Assembly: GCA_021292105.1 (NCBI GenBank)
Contig: CM037874.1
Location: 16,412,615-16,476,614 of the forward strand
From: Anadara kagoshimensis
Lineage: Eukaryota; Mollusca; Bivalvia; Arcoida; Arcidae
Length of the DNA: 64,000 bases
Reading direction: 5' to 3'
Within the stretch, counting starts at the first letter, position 1. Each line of letters starts with the position of its first letter. Shown piece after piece: positions 23,200 to 34,481 of the stretch. The translations under genes were made by a program, and so were the position numbers. The notes beneath the pieces are model-generated. The model was not told the origin of the DNA. It did not search any database and saw nothing but the letters and a program-made list of their open reading frames with translations.

Positions 23200-23945
23200 G
23201 TGTCAAAATTTGTTTGACCCATATGAATCACCGAAAGGAAACTCCACTGCGTAGTATTATCCATGTAATGTATATGCAATGTGTTTGTATAAGCTTGACG
23301 CGATAACGTTTTTATCGCCTACCTACCATTCATCGAACACACATCTAGTTATACAATATTTAGTAAAACATCGGCTTTTTTTATTTAATTTTTTGACCGA
23401 ACTGAACCCCACTGAATTGTGATATTCGTGAAGTTTCTCACAACCAGTCACCGTTCATCAAACGCCAACTTTTTGGACAAAAATTTATTTGGCTCCTCCG
23501 AATTACCGAAACCCCCTAAATTATATTATGCGTGTACTTTAAGCGTTACAATAGCAGCCATTGGACTGAAATATGTTTGAAGTGTATGGATTTTCGAAAA
23601 ACCTAAGAAAAATCGAACTGAATTGTATTGTATGCACTTTCACTCTTTCATTCATCGGCTTCCGTTGTTTGTAAAAAAAAAACGTTAGCTTTTTTTTTTT
23701 TACTGACGTATGAATTCCGGAAAAATCCCACCGAATTGTAAAATCTGTGTACTTTTTCTCTGCTATTCACCGAGAACATCTCGTCCTTCAATAGTTTGTA
23801 AACATTTAATTCTGAGACATTTTGTCCGTAAATGACACTGGTATAGGATGTGATCATCTCGTCCTTCAATAGTACCAACTAGCTAATTCCGAGACATTCT
23901 GTCCGTTGATGATCTGTATTTGTATACATTGGTATAAGATGTGAT
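23200..23945 (+). repeat. Old degenerate tandem array
   Basis: Words such as CCACCGAATTGTAAAATCTG, GAATTACCGAAACCCCCTAA and GTGTACTTT recur at uneven spacing between 23200 and 23770. Two better-preserved units of about 85 bp follow, with CATCTCGTCCTTCAATAGT near 23776 and 23856 and GAGACATTNTGTCCGT in each. Confidence 0.65.
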
Positions 23946-24469
23946 ACGGTACGTATGGTCGTTATCAGTCATAACTCAACTACAGTTTATTTACTTATTA
24001 CTATATACATCGATGTTAACTCAAAAGAAAATATTTTCAAATTATTCTACTTGGTTAGTTCTACATCTTTACTTTGGTACCCTTGGCTATTTTGATAGAC
24101 CTCGTGTTTTGATATTTATGCTGGGTGTACTAAGGCAATGGTTCGTTCTAGTCTGTAATTAGCGGGCAGACTGGCGTACCATGTCAATGATATTACCTAA
24201 TATTTCGTACTTAAACAGATAAAATTCATTGTAGATGCTAATTAGAAATGACATTACAACTTTAAAACAATTTAAATATTGAAATGTCAACCTATTCCTG
24301 TTTGTGCACTTATAAATACCATAGATTCAAATATTATAATATACTTTTGTTTGTTTATGTGCTGTAAGTATTATTTATATAATTTTAAAAAATAAAGTTT
24401 ATTTATCATTCCTTCCTTTGGTATCTCTACCCATCCAATTCAATTGGGAAAAAAATACATCAGAGAAAT

Positions 24470-24605
24470 GCTCAAAATGGCTTGTTACTGGCCTCGCTTC
24501 ACTGGTGGAAGTTCATGTGTCTAACCTAACTTTTCAGTTTCAAAGTTTTTTTCTTTGCTTTTGGATTGTGATTCGGACTTGGATTAGTTTGTTTGTTTCT
24601 GATTC
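24470..24605 (+). repeat. Dispersed repeat R1, truncated copy
   Basis: TTCACTGGTGGAAGTTCATG, TTTTCAGTTTCAAAGTTTTT and TTTTGGATTGTGATTCGGAC match R1. The 5' GGAGCACCCGGCC part is lost. Confidence 0.65.
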
Positions 24606-25640
24606 CACCATTTTAGGCTTTTTTCAGATTAAATTAAAATTTTACTGGAGGGTAGAAACAGAAGGCTTTCCAAGCATCGAATAAAAAGGTTTCCAGGTGC
24701 AAAAAAATGAGTAAATCGTGCTGTTTTATTGTCTGTATATCTTCAAAAATAATTAATTCGAATAAAATATCGATTTAGTGTAACACATTTGTGTTACATA
24801 TTGTACACCTCTGAAAATAGAATGAACATGATCTTGTGTCCACAGTGTCATATTACAAATTTTTCAATTTTTCTGAATGAAATATTTCGAAAAATTATTA
24901 TTTAAAAACTTGTATTGTCGGATATTATTCTAAAAATAAATGTGTGAAACTTTGTGCTATATGTGTGTGTTGCTGGTATATGTTTACACTGTTAACACAT
25001 TTAAAAAATATCGTTCATTAATTATTCTAAAAAAGGTGTCATGTATTAATTTATTTGATACGTAATAATACTTAATTTGAGAATAAAATACTGCATGAGA
25101 ATTGTGTCAACAAAGTATTCAAAATACTTTTCAGTAAACAATTGCAAAGAAAATATTTCAAGTGAACGTAAAAATCAGTACAAGTGCAATTCACAAAGCA
25201 CCTAATACCAGATTCACTTTATTCCATAAGCATACACTCATATGATCTTACAAAAATATAACGGTACTATATGAAAAACTACCCTGACTTTGGTCAGGCA
25301 CTGGGTATGCTATCCTGCGTCGAAATCGATTTTTTCATGATAGCTCATTGCATATAAGCACATGCCAATTTCCTGAAAATGCTGCCATAATCTGAATTTA
25401 TTATTTTTTATATACTTTATCACGGAAAAATGGGGTTTTTTTTAAATAAAAGAATAGATTATTCTTACTTATACATGTACATATTTTACATTGAAAACAA
25501 TATTGGTCTGGAGATTGGTTTAGTATGTTTTGCAGTGTCTCAATAAGTCAATTTTGGCTTGACATTGCACATTCTATTGTGGAGCAGTTGCTTTATGTAT
25601 GGATGTATAAACTGTGTATTAATGTGTGACACTATAATAA

Positions 25641-25684
<44 letters not shown>
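25641..25684 (+). repeat. (TTA)n microsatellite
   Basis: About 15 uninterrupted trinucleotides. Confidence 0.97.
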
Positions 25685-25778
25685 CTATTGCATACTAACA
25701 CATGTCAATTTCAAAATGGCGTCATTTAGAAAACAAGTTAAAAATAAAAGATTAATATTATTCCAGCTTATGTACATT

Positions 25779-25838
25779 GTCATATGCCACTTTTTAAAAT
25801 TTAATCATAAAATACATTAAAAAAATGGTATATGACAA
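25779..25838. mobile_element. Tiny MITE, TGTCATATACC class
   Basis: TGTCATATGCCACTTTTT at one end and AAAATGGTATATGACA at the other, with TTTAATCATAAAATACATT between. The flanks ACAT and ATAT differ at one position. Confidence 0.8.
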
Positions 25839-26252
25839 TATATGATAATTTACAATGAAAACCAATTTTTGTCTGGAAAAAGTTTACCCCGTGCTTTTAT
25901 TATATAACTTACACGGTGGCTGTATTTTCGGTAGCAGTGATTCTAAAAATTCTTTAATGATTCCGATTTCTGTGATACAATACTCTCAGAAGACTGATTT
26001 AAAACTCCATAAACACCGTGTAGTACTATATGGTATATGTATTTTCTCACACACCACTGTTTATGTATTTTAGTCCCTGCAGAGTGACAAACATTACCGG
26101 CACAGTATGAATCAGAAAAGTGAAATAAACACACACACATATAAAGCTACTTATTTCTACAAAGATCACTGAAGTCAAGAAAATACTGTATGAAAAAGTG
26201 ATTAAAGTAGCAAAAAATTAGAAAAAAATATTATTATAACAAATAGGTGTCG

Positions 26253-26294
<42 letters not shown>

Positions 26295-26391
26295 TCATAT
26301 ACTATTTTTAATTTAATAATAAAATACATTCATATACCATTTTTTTAATGTAATTTATGATGAATTTTAAAAAATGGTCTATGACATTAAT

Positions 26392-26429
<38 letters not shown>
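26253..26429 (+). repeat. (AAT)n microsatellite split by a MITE
   Basis: (AAT)n occupies 26253-26292 and resumes at about 26393-26429. Between them lies the element at 26293-26386. Confidence 0.9.
26293..26386. mobile_element. Tiny MITE, TGTCATATACC class, inserted in an (AAT)n tract
   Basis: TGTCATATACTATTTTTAAT at the left and AAAAATGGTCTATGACA at the right. Internal words ATAAAATACATT and AATGTAATTTATGATGAA show a compound of two inverted copies. The flanks ATAA and TTAA differ at one base. Confidence 0.8.
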
Positions 26430-28599
26430 ACTGAAACTAATGATTACATAAAACTACCGACTTTAGAAACCTCAGATTTTCTGAGTTTCTACTTTAATTT
26501 GCACTCGAATTGTTGCAAAGCAAATGGAAGCTTTTTTCTATCCGATGCACAAGTTAACTAAATAATATAATAAACCTAAAAAATGCATGTCAATGAAAAC
26601 GGAATGCATCTAAAATGCATCATCTACCAGGATATAACATTTGCAAGGTGTACAGTAGAAATATATACACTTCTTAATATTAAAGTTCTAGCCATGAATG
26701 AACTTTTTAAATTGTTATACAAAATAATACGTTAGCTGGCACTGATTTTTAAAAGTTACAATTTTCTTTCGTTCGTATTCTGGACGGTATTATACGAGTG
26801 TCAGATTTTGTGTATGAAATGAACTTTATAAAACTTGTGTGATATTATGAAGATTTTTTGTCCCTACTGTTCAATTCTTTAAACCTCAGTGCAAAGTAAA
26901 CTTTTATATTACAAAGAATCAATGGCATTCTATTGTAGAGAAATTTGAATAAGTCGCCGAACAGTGACAACAAAAAAAACGATACCCATACCCAGTGATA
27001 TGATCTGACCATGCGAATAATAATAATAATAAATACAACTAAACAAAATAATTGTAAAACTAGCGAGTTTTGTGATAATAACTGAAACTACAGACTTCGG
27101 AAGAGTACTTTCTTCATTTGCATTTTCATGTACATAAGACAGAATTATTGAACACATATTGAGCATGAGAAAATTATATCATAGGCCCTGTATCTTATAA
27201 AATTTTATCTATACATTATATCTAAAAAAAAAACCAAGTATCAATGAATCTATCGTGTGATTAATAAAGAAGTTAAAATGTGGTCAGAACGTTAAAGAGT
27301 TTCAAATTATTATTCAACTCAAATCAAAGATAAATCATATTTTATAGTCTTGAGCATTTCTCAAATGTTTCTATTCAGAAGTGGATACTGAAATTATTGA
27401 ACTCAAGTGAAACATTAGATTTTATCTCAGTTAGACATGAAAAGTAAAGAAAAACATCTCTAACATCATTATTTTTATTCATGTCTTTTTTAAGTAAAAG
27501 TGGAATTAATAAAAAAAACTTCAAAATCATTTTATTCATGTCTTGTTTAAAGTAAACGAGGAATTAAGAAAAAAACTTCTAAATCATAAATTTTCTCTGC
27601 TGTGTGGATGAGAATGTGAATGTTACAAGAAAACCCATCTAAAATGATATATTTTCAATCCTTTGTGAATTGAATGCAAACTTTGATTTATTTTTCAAAG
27701 CTAACGAGTTTGAACGTTGTTCGGTATCATAGATTTGAATCAAACAAATCGATGTGAAAAGTTATAACTAAGAAAACGTGTATCAAAGTTCATTTCATTT
27801 GGGACATGATTTGAAAAAAAAATAAATGTTAGTTCATTCAGAATAGAGATTGCACGTGTTTGTTAATTTTACAGATTCAAAGAAATCTTTAATTTAAAAT
27901 AAAAAACGAAAAACGGGTTTATATATCAAGAATTCACAGATACAAGGAAATATTTTCGTGTAAAAAACGAAAAACGAATTAAAACGAAATCAAGAAATAT
28001 ATCTCTGGGTTAACATTAGAAGAAGAAATTAAAGAAATTTGAAAAATCTGAAATTATTATTTATAAAAACAGTTTACCAATACACCCTCCGGATATCAAG
28101 AGAAGTACTTTTGGCCTTGAAAAAGAATGCACAAAATCTTCAAAGGGAATTCTTCCTTTTAATGTGCTACAGATTTGAAAAAAATAAGAAAAAGGCCCAG
28201 ATGGCATACCAATTTAAAAATAAGTTATGTTCAATAAATTTAGTTTTTATATGTGTTTTTTCAATGGAGAGGGATATGTATTCATGAACGATTCATTGAT
28301 TATTTTTGATTTATTGCGTATAAATCCCAGTGAAGCAAAGTACACCCGCGTCAAATTGTACATATCAATATCGTCATAAATATATGTGTTACTTTTAATT
28401 TTTAATTTCATAATTCTGAATTACTTGTTTGTTTTGAATTTCATGATTTTTATGAAAATTTATAAGCAAACATTTCTTAAAAATCCATCAGAAAAGAAAA
28501 TATTAAATATATACTAATAAGGTGGGCAATTTTGAATATGAAAAAGTTCTAAAGTTTCTTCAGAGACAAGAATAGTATATACCTTTCTAATTTAAAATT

Positions 28600-28985
28600 A
28601 AGCTATTTTGTCCAACATTGGAAAATGATAATCTATATGGTCTATGAGACACAACCGTAGGAATGACAATTATACACTAGTGGTTATAAAAGTAACTACT
28701 TTGGATGACCATTGGGACTACAAACCCTTCTTTTTAGCCTTCCATACCAGGTCGGTTTTAAAAGGACCGACTTTGGATGACCACTGGGTTTACAAATACG
28801 ATAGCGAGTGGTGTGATCTGACAATTCTGTTACGACCCACGAGACAATCGAAATTTTTTTTGCCCAACATTGAAAAATTATTATTCCGCCGGTAATGTTT
28901 TACGAGAGACAATCGAATAAAATTTTGCCAAACATTGAAAAATGAAAATCCGTTATGTCCTACGAGACACAATATCTTATGAATC
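28600..28985 (+). repeat. Degenerate tandem repeat next to exon 2, with an exon-2-like segment
   Basis: A unit of about 60 bp (CCAACATTGAAAAATGAAAA, TCCGTTATGTCCTACGAGAC) recurs near 28612, 28862 and 28932 in decayed form. A 32-bp segment at about 28733-28765 (CTTCTTTTTAGCCTTCCATA, CCAGGTC) matches exon 2 positions 29126-29153 (TTGTTTTTAGCCCTCCGTAC, CAAGTC) with about five mismatches, suggesting a local partial duplication that took in coding sequence. Confidence 0.5.
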
Positions 28986-29000
28986 AGACTGACTACTTAC

Positions 29001-29203
29001 CCGATAATCTGTTTGAGATATAGTCCTCTTTACATATGAATTTATTATCATCTAAAATATAGAGCTCTTCTCCAGTTGAGAGCTGTTTCCGACATATCAT
29101 GCATGTAAAACACTTTAAATGGAAAACCTTGTTTTTAGCCCTCCGTACCAAGTCATTAGGCGATATCCCTTGAGAACAACCAGCACACTTTGTTCCAAAT
29201 CTC
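29001..29203 (-). CDS. lhx1/5: lhx1/5 exon 2: LIM domain 2
   Basis: Codes residues 64-132 (203 nt, with a split codon at each end). It starts [16 protein letters not shown] and ends [14 protein letters not shown]. The second LIM zinc finger has all eight expected ligands: C70, C73, H92, C95, C98, C101, C121 and D124, spaced C-x2-C-x18-H-x2-C-x2-C-x2-C-x19-C-x2-D. LIM domains of this group bind cofactors such as LDB/CLIM rather than DNA. The sequence around FGTKCAGC and STGEELYI is almost that of vertebrate LHX1/LHX5. The acceptor TTTTCAG precedes 29203 and the donor GTAAGT follows 29001. A weak partial copy of its middle may lie 240 bp downstream in intron 2. Confidence 0.96.
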
Positions 29204-29241
29204 CTGAAAATTTAAAATCATCAAAATATGAGAATTAATGT

Positions 29242-29245
<4 letters not shown>

Positions 29246-29288
<43 letters not shown>
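29246..29288 (+). repeat. (CT)n microsatellite 43 bp from the exon 2 acceptor
   Basis: About 21 CT dinucleotides on the plus strand, so the pre-mRNA carries (GA)n just upstream of the polypyrimidine tract. Confidence 0.96.
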
Positions 29289-29293
<5 letters not shown>

Positions 29294-29997
29294 TAGTAAT
29301 ATAACATGACATAACATACCAGGCCATGCATGTATTTTAAACACATTAAACATTACAAAATATCAACTTGAGAATAATTTCAATGAATTATTGATGAATG
29401 TAAAAATATGCACATCAAACCTTGTAATTTAATTAGTATTTTATTTAATGACTTGGGACTTCAAAAGTAAAGGGAAATAGTAAATAAAAGAGAATTCAGT
29501 CATACACCTACGAGTTAGGTATTGATTTCTAGTCATACAGCCAACGAGAGGCAGATCCTCTCACTCCGGTAACACGATGTTTTAATTATTAATACACATT
29601 ATAGAAAGTGTAAACATATTTAATGATCCGATTGTGCTGTAACAAGATTTGTTATTTCCGCGAATTAGGGTGTACTACATTGGTGCCATTTTGTCACGCA
29701 CATCACCTCCTAGATAAGGAAACGAAAAGAATTGTTCTTCATAAAACATTGATAAATCTTCAAACATTAGTCGCGCTAAAAGAAATTTGGACAAAGACTA
29801 AGAGACACGAATAGTTTCATTATTTATAAATTCAGGTTACGCTTTTCTAAATCTGTTCTGTAGTTTGTTAAACTATCCATATATTTTGTCCTCTCGTATT
29901 GATTACCTGAAATATTTATACATCCTAATTCTTATCTGATTAACCTGGCCATTGTGTACTAGCCAAAGGTATTTTTTTTTTAAAAAAATATTATTGA

Positions 29998-30000
<3 letters not shown>

Positions 30001-30028
<28 letters not shown>

Positions 30029-30165
30029 GAATTTTTGAGATAGTTTCGATGTCATTTTTTGGACCCAATGTTTGGTACTTTTAAAAAATTAGTGGCTTAA
30101 TCATCTAGCATCATCGTCATCATCATTATTATTATTTTACTATTATTATCATTATTATTATTATT
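30001..30165 (+). repeat. (ATT)n and (ATC/ATT)n microsatellites
   Basis: (ATT)n at 30001-30028 and a mixed CATCATTATT-type run at about 30108-30165, separated by unique sequence. Confidence 0.9.
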
Positions 30166-30269
30166 TCGAAAAAATCTTAAAAAATTCTTAATTTTTTGTA
30201 TTTCAAAATTTATTTTTCTCATAAATAAGAACAGATTTAAAAATAAAAAGACAGAAAAATAAGTGGTTG

Positions 30270-30715
30270 CAACGAAACCATTAGAAAATTACTAAATCAA
30301 AATGTGAGATTAGTATCAAAAAGCAAGACTGGGAAAAAGAATTAAGTGAGGGAGAAAAAAGAGATTTTGGACTAATTTCAGAGTAATAAACCATAACATT
30401 GAAAAATAACTAGATTAAAATGTACTATATAAATGGAAAATAAGACTGAGAAACTGAGGACAAAAGGGGGGAGGAAAAATAGGGATGTGAGGACTAATTT
30501 CTGAACTAGATTAAAATGTAGCATCTATATCAAGAAATAAAACTGAGAGAAAGGAAGGACTAGAGGAGGTAGAAAAAACGGAGAGTTAAGGACTTATTTT
30601 AGAATGAGTCAATCAAACCACTGAAAAAAAAAACAAAATAAAAGTGTAAATAAGGCTGGAGAAGGGACTAAAGGAGAAAAATTAGAACTATACGAGGAAT
30701 TATTTCAGAATGATA
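30270..30715 (+). repeat. Degenerate purine-rich tandem array, about 4 units
   Basis: A unit of about 110-120 bp carrying CTAGATTAAAATGTA, AATAAGACTGAGAAA, GAGGAAAAATAGGGA and GGACTAATTTC recurs four times with much divergence. Confidence 0.7.
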
Positions 30716-30822
30716 AAATTATGTCAAAAAATATTACAACAAATAATTACACTTATGTTACTTACACGTTATAAATCAGGCCGGTTGTTACACCAAATTT
30801 TGGAGTTAAATACATTCAAATA

Positions 30823-31285
30823 ATTGCTTGATAATCATGTGTAACTATATAATGTCAATTTGTCTTGGCTGCAACTGCATATTTGTACGTTGTCATATTT
30901 ACTTAATAAGGGGTTATAATGTGTCAAAATTGGCAAAATGGGTCTTCACAACCATTTTTCATAAAACTTTATTTTATATTTTTTTTTATTTTACTAGCTT
31001 GACAATCATGTAAATTCTTTGTCAATTTGTCCCGACTGCACATTTAAAAAACGTGTTATATTTACTTAATGAGGTGTTATAATGTTATAAAATTGTCAAA
31101 AATGAGTCTGTTTATTCATAAAAACATTTTTAAACTTTTTTATATTTTAGTTGCTTGATAATCATGTATGTCATTTTGTCCTGACTGCACATTTGCACGC
31201 TGTGTCACATTTACTTAAGGTGTTATAATGTTGTCAAAATTGGCGAAATTATCCCGTTTTTCATAAAAACATTTTTTTCAATTTT
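30823..31285 (+). repeat. Tandem repeat of about 155-175 bp abutting the exon 1 donor site
   Basis: Units start at 30823, 30997 and 31152 with TGCTTGATAATCATGT or close variants, then TTGTCC-GACTGCACATTTG, TTTACTTAA and GGTGTTATAATG. The third unit runs to within about 10 bp of the exon 1 splice donor at 31298. Confidence 0.88.
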
Positions 31286-31298
31286 TATTTTTACTTAC

Positions 31299-31489
31299 CT
31301 AAAAAAGTCCTCCCGGCAGTAAAGTTTTCCTTCTCTGGAATAACATTTATCCGTTAAGGGACATTTACAATCCAAACACTGTACGCATTTTATATGCCAA
31401 GTTCTATCTAAAACGTTTAATAAAAATCGGTCTAAAATTGGACGTTCACACACAGCACATATAGGAGCAGTTTTTCGTCCCACAACCAT
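31299..31489 (-). CDS. lhx1/5: lhx1/5 exon 1: start codon and LIM domain 1
   Basis: Start of a LIM-homeobox transcription factor of the Lhx1/5 group, a nuclear regulator which in animals acts in head, neural and nephridial patterning (role from family knowledge). Codes residues 1-63 plus two bases of R64. The ATG at 31489-31487 sits in AAAATGG and the upstream sequence has in-frame stops. The protein begins [22 protein letters not shown] domain 1 has ligands C11, C14, H32, C35, C38, C41, C58 and D61. The segment [19 protein letters not shown] is typical of Lim1/Lhx1. The N-terminus is about eight residues longer than in vertebrate LHX1. The exon ends AG before GTAAGT. Confidence 0.96.
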
Positions 31490-31985
31490 TTTTAATTTTT
31501 AATTCGTCTTTTTTCCACCCAAAACTATATAGTCGCTCTTTTTTCTCTATCCAAAAATTTCTATAGCTGTCCTTTTAAATATCTTTAAATAAAACTGTTT
31601 CAGAAATTCCGATATATTTTAAATTTGTGTAGACACATTGGTACACGAGTTATAAATCCGTAGTTTACGTGTGAAGAACAAGATCAGCAAGAGGATATGT
31701 TTGTAACAGTTTACATTAGAGTTACTCCAAGTTAGTGTTGAAGAGATTTTTCGGCAAAATGTGCAATATGTCAATCCAGACCATTTCCGGTATCTAGTTT
31801 AAAATTGTTCAATTCTTGTATGTATATCTAAATTTTTGTTCGATTGTCGTCAGCGTGTAGAAAGCAAGGGGCGTGGTATAAACCTGTCAATTCGGTGGTA
31901 TTATCAGCCTATCAGAAAAAAGAGGCGGGATGGAAATGAAATCAGCGTATCTGTGATTATAATATAGGTCCGAAATGGAATTTTC
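31490..31985 (-). promoter_or_regulatory. lhx1/5: Probable 5' leader and proximal promoter of lhx1/5
   Basis: Immediately upstream of the start codon is AT-rich sequence that could be 5' leader. At 31850-31985 the composition becomes GC-richer: on the minus strand CATCCCGCCTC (Sp1-like), TGATAGGCTGATAATACC, and GGTTTATACC next to ACGCCCCTTG (KLF/GC-box-like). The transcription start itself cannot be located from sequence. Confidence 0.4.
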
Positions 31986-32187
31986 AGTACTAGTGATGTT
32001 TTATTTTTTCCAACTGCATATTTAATGGTTTATATAAAGTTTTATTTCATAATTTCATACAAAAATTCCATCTAAATTACATATAATTTTAACTAAAAAT
32101 CAACTTAGTTAATTCACATACTTTGTTAAAATATGTCATTATTATAAGAATCATTCACGAGCGAAAACTTTTCTTCAAAATATGAAA

Positions 32188-32194
<7 letters not shown>

Positions 32195-32234
<40 letters not shown>
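32195..32234 (+). repeat. (GA)n microsatellite
   Basis: About 20 GA dinucleotides upstream of lhx1/5. Confidence 0.97.
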
Positions 32235-32237
<3 letters not shown>

Positions 32238-32753
32238 CATGTATTTATGTTCTTGTGGTTTTTTTGGTCTGGTTTTGAGTTTTTATACTGTTTCTTATAA
32301 ATGCAATAACAAGTAATGAGCTGACATTATCATTTTACAATATCATAAAAACTTAATAATAATAATAATATATAATAATAATATAAAATAATTTATAAAA
32401 CATTTTAATTTCATTTTGAGGGGGGGGGGGTTATTATTCTCTGAAAATACTTTTTCTTAAAAAAGTTATGTATCTGCTAAGAAGGTTCTGAAACATAAAT
32501 GATGAACCAAAACCATAGTTAATATTAATCTTCTTATCACAATTGCTTCCTATTACCCAGTTTTATTGAAAATGACCATCTAGCTAGTTAACATTTTTTT
32601 AGAAACAATAAACGAAAATATAAAAACAGAATTGTTATTTTTCTGTTGTTTTTTTTTTCTGAAAAACGAATTTCTTTTGCCGACATCTAAAAAATACAGA
32701 TTTAAGGGTAAACAACAAAAAAGTTTTTTTCATATAAAATTATTATTTCGGGG

Positions 32754-32806
<53 letters not shown>

Positions 32807-33536
32807 GATGATGATGATGATGATAATACTATCAATAATAATATAATCAAATGGTAATGGTTTTACCACAATTTTTTGTTGATGTAAATTGTCATTGTTG
32901 TGTTTAATATCTGCATAACGCCATTTTAGCACGAAGACGCCAAAAATCCCGTAAAATGCAACATATTATCCAGAACGTTATCCCGAAACAAAAGCTGCCA
33001 TCATCAGATTAAATGAAATTTAAGAGCTAAATATTAAATTTTTTAATCTTCAAATGATTTTTGTTATTATATGAAAATTTGAGATCAGATAACGGTCCGT
33101 TATAATTTTAATATCGTTACAATATGACAGGCGGGGGATTATATTCCCAGGAACTCGAATGCTTTTAAATTCTATCTCAAATTTGACTTTGATGTGCCAA
33201 AATTTGACTTTTAAACATCGGCCACCTCGAATGACGATTTTCACAAAAACAATGCTTTTATCAGTGACTTAAGCGTTATTGACAATGCCACGATACATCA
33301 GGATATCTGATTTTTTCGATAAAATTAATTTTTTAAATGCTCTTTTATGCATTGTCATGTATTATTATTATTTTATATGAATTATGCATTTATATGTAAC
33401 ACATGGCAACTATAAGTGAGAAACCTTTTTTGAAAAGATAATCATATACAAATCATAATGCGATGTTTGGTTTGAGTTGCCCCATACTAGGATAATTTTT
33501 CACACCAAGTTCTATCTGCAGAGACGTGCATGAGCA
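32235..33536 (+). other. AT-rich upstream stretch without recognised genes
   Basis: Contains a G10 run near 32421, an (AAT)n(ATG)n tract at 32754-32827 and otherwise AT-rich sequence. Short open frames here match nothing I recognise. Confidence 0.6.
32754..32827 (+). repeat. (AAT)n(ATG)n microsatellite
   Basis: About 17 AAT units followed by about six ATG units. Confidence 0.95.
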
Positions 33537-33540
33537 GCAG

Positions 33541-33601
33541 TGTCATGTGCTACTGTTGAATGCATTATTTACAAAAATACAAAAGTTTTTAGCACATAAC
33601 A
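33541..33601. mobile_element. Tiny MITE A (TGTCATGTGCTAC class) of a tandem insertion pair
   Basis: TGTCATGTGCTACT at the left, AGCACATAACA at the right, AT-rich core. GCAG lies directly left (33537-33540) and directly right (33602-33605), where it also serves as left flank of the next element. Confidence 0.88.
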
Positions 33602-33605
33602 GCAG

Positions 33606-33724
33606 TGTCATATTCCAATTTTTTAATTTAATCATAAAATGCATTCAAAAAATGGTATTGTCTATTGTCATATACCATTTTTTGAATGTATTTTAAGATT
33701 AAATTTAAAAAATGGTATATGACA
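33606..33724. mobile_element. Tiny MITE B (TGTCATATACC class) of a tandem insertion pair
   Basis: Starts TGTCATATTCCAATTTTT and ends AAATGGTATATGACA. Internally it is a compound: a truncated copy joined to a complete inverted copy beginning near 33666. GCAG flanks both sides (33602-33605 and 33725-33728). Confidence 0.88.
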
Positions 33725-33898
33725 GCAGTGATGGTGTTTCTGTATTTCTTATTTGGGTAATATTTTTATACGTTATTACAATTGCCATGTGTTATGCTTT
33801 GAATATCATCTTGATTATTGTCTTGTTAGTCGTTCTAGCAATTTGTATTTTTTCTGTTTTTTAAATGAATTAACATAATGAAACGTACATTCTTTCCA

Positions 33899-33962
33899 TA
33901 ATAATAATAATAATAATAATAATATATAATAATAATAATAATATAATATTATAATAATAATA
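33899..33962 (+). repeat. (AAT)n microsatellite with TAATAT interruptions
   Basis: Repeated AAT interrupted by TATAAT steps. Confidence 0.95.
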
Positions 33963-34118
33963 AATATAATACTTATTCTCACATTGCATATAACAATCAA
34001 GAGAACAATGTTACAATACAAATACAATACAATGCACAGTGGTAAAATTACATACAAATATTAACCTCTTATAAATAATTTACATAAATTTACAAAGTTG
34101 AAGAAGTATAAATTTATG

Positions 34119-34161
34119 TTTATTTATTTATTTATTTATTCATTTATTTATTATTATTATT
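34119..34161 (+). repeat. (TTTA)n microsatellite
   Basis: About eight TTTA units followed by short ATT repeats. Confidence 0.93.
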
Positions 34162-34309
34162 TGTAGTAAATGAATCATGGAATTTCTAATTCACTTACAG
34201 TATTCAATTCAATTCAATTTATTACCATAAGCTGTAAGCATATAGGTGTTACATTATATATATTTACATGTATGGCGGATATTAGTACAGCATAAGTAAT
34301 ACATAATAT

Positions 34310-34481
34310 ATACATATTATATACACAGTGTGTAGGTACAACCCTCAGTATCAGGTCGAGTCCTTTTTTCGTAGCCGTATCACACTACGAGTCGCGCTTG
34401 CGCGACGAGTAGTGATACAGCTACGAAAAAAGGACGAGACCTGATACGAAGGGTTGTACCTACACACTGTGTATATAATAT
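34310..34481. mobile_element. Long perfect hairpin, GTACAACCCT family
   Basis: Left arm ATATACACAGTGTGTAGGTA, CAACCCTCAGTATCAGGTCG, AGTCCTTTTTTCGTAGC is mirrored on the right. The tip, near 34398, is GTCGCGCTTGCGCGAC. Arms are about 80 bp each with few mismatches. A copy with shortened tip is at 36352-36476, and a right-arm-only copy begins near 39855. Confidence 0.88.

Larger units (their letters stand above)
12534..29000 (-). other. lhx1/5: Intron 2 of lhx1/5 (about 16.5 kb)
   Basis: Bounded by GTAAGT at 29000-28995 and ATTTTAG ending at 12534. Besides the repeats and candidate regulatory blocks listed separately, 12534-13074, 13643-15480, 16411-17512, 18306-19808, 20045-21779, 21871-22344 and 26430-28600 are AT-rich sequence in which I see no convincing gene. 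Short open frames there (for example a 110-codon plus-strand frame at 18548-18880) match no family I recognise. Confidence 0.85.
29204..31298 (-). other. lhx1/5: Intron 1 of lhx1/5 (about 2.1 kb)
   Basis: Bounded by GTAAGT at 31298-31293 and TTTTCAG ending at 29204. It contains a (CT)n tract, two degenerate tandem arrays and ATT-rich runs near 30001-30165. The stretch 29290-30000 is AT-rich sequence in which I see no gene. Confidence 0.9.

Noticed and set aside
33535..33730. 8-bp target duplication CAGCAGTG for the tiny MITEs
   Set aside because: The 8-bp match arises because the flank happens to be CA-GCAG-TG and the element ends are TG/CA. Other copies fit a 4-bp duplication next to TGTCAT/ATGACA better.
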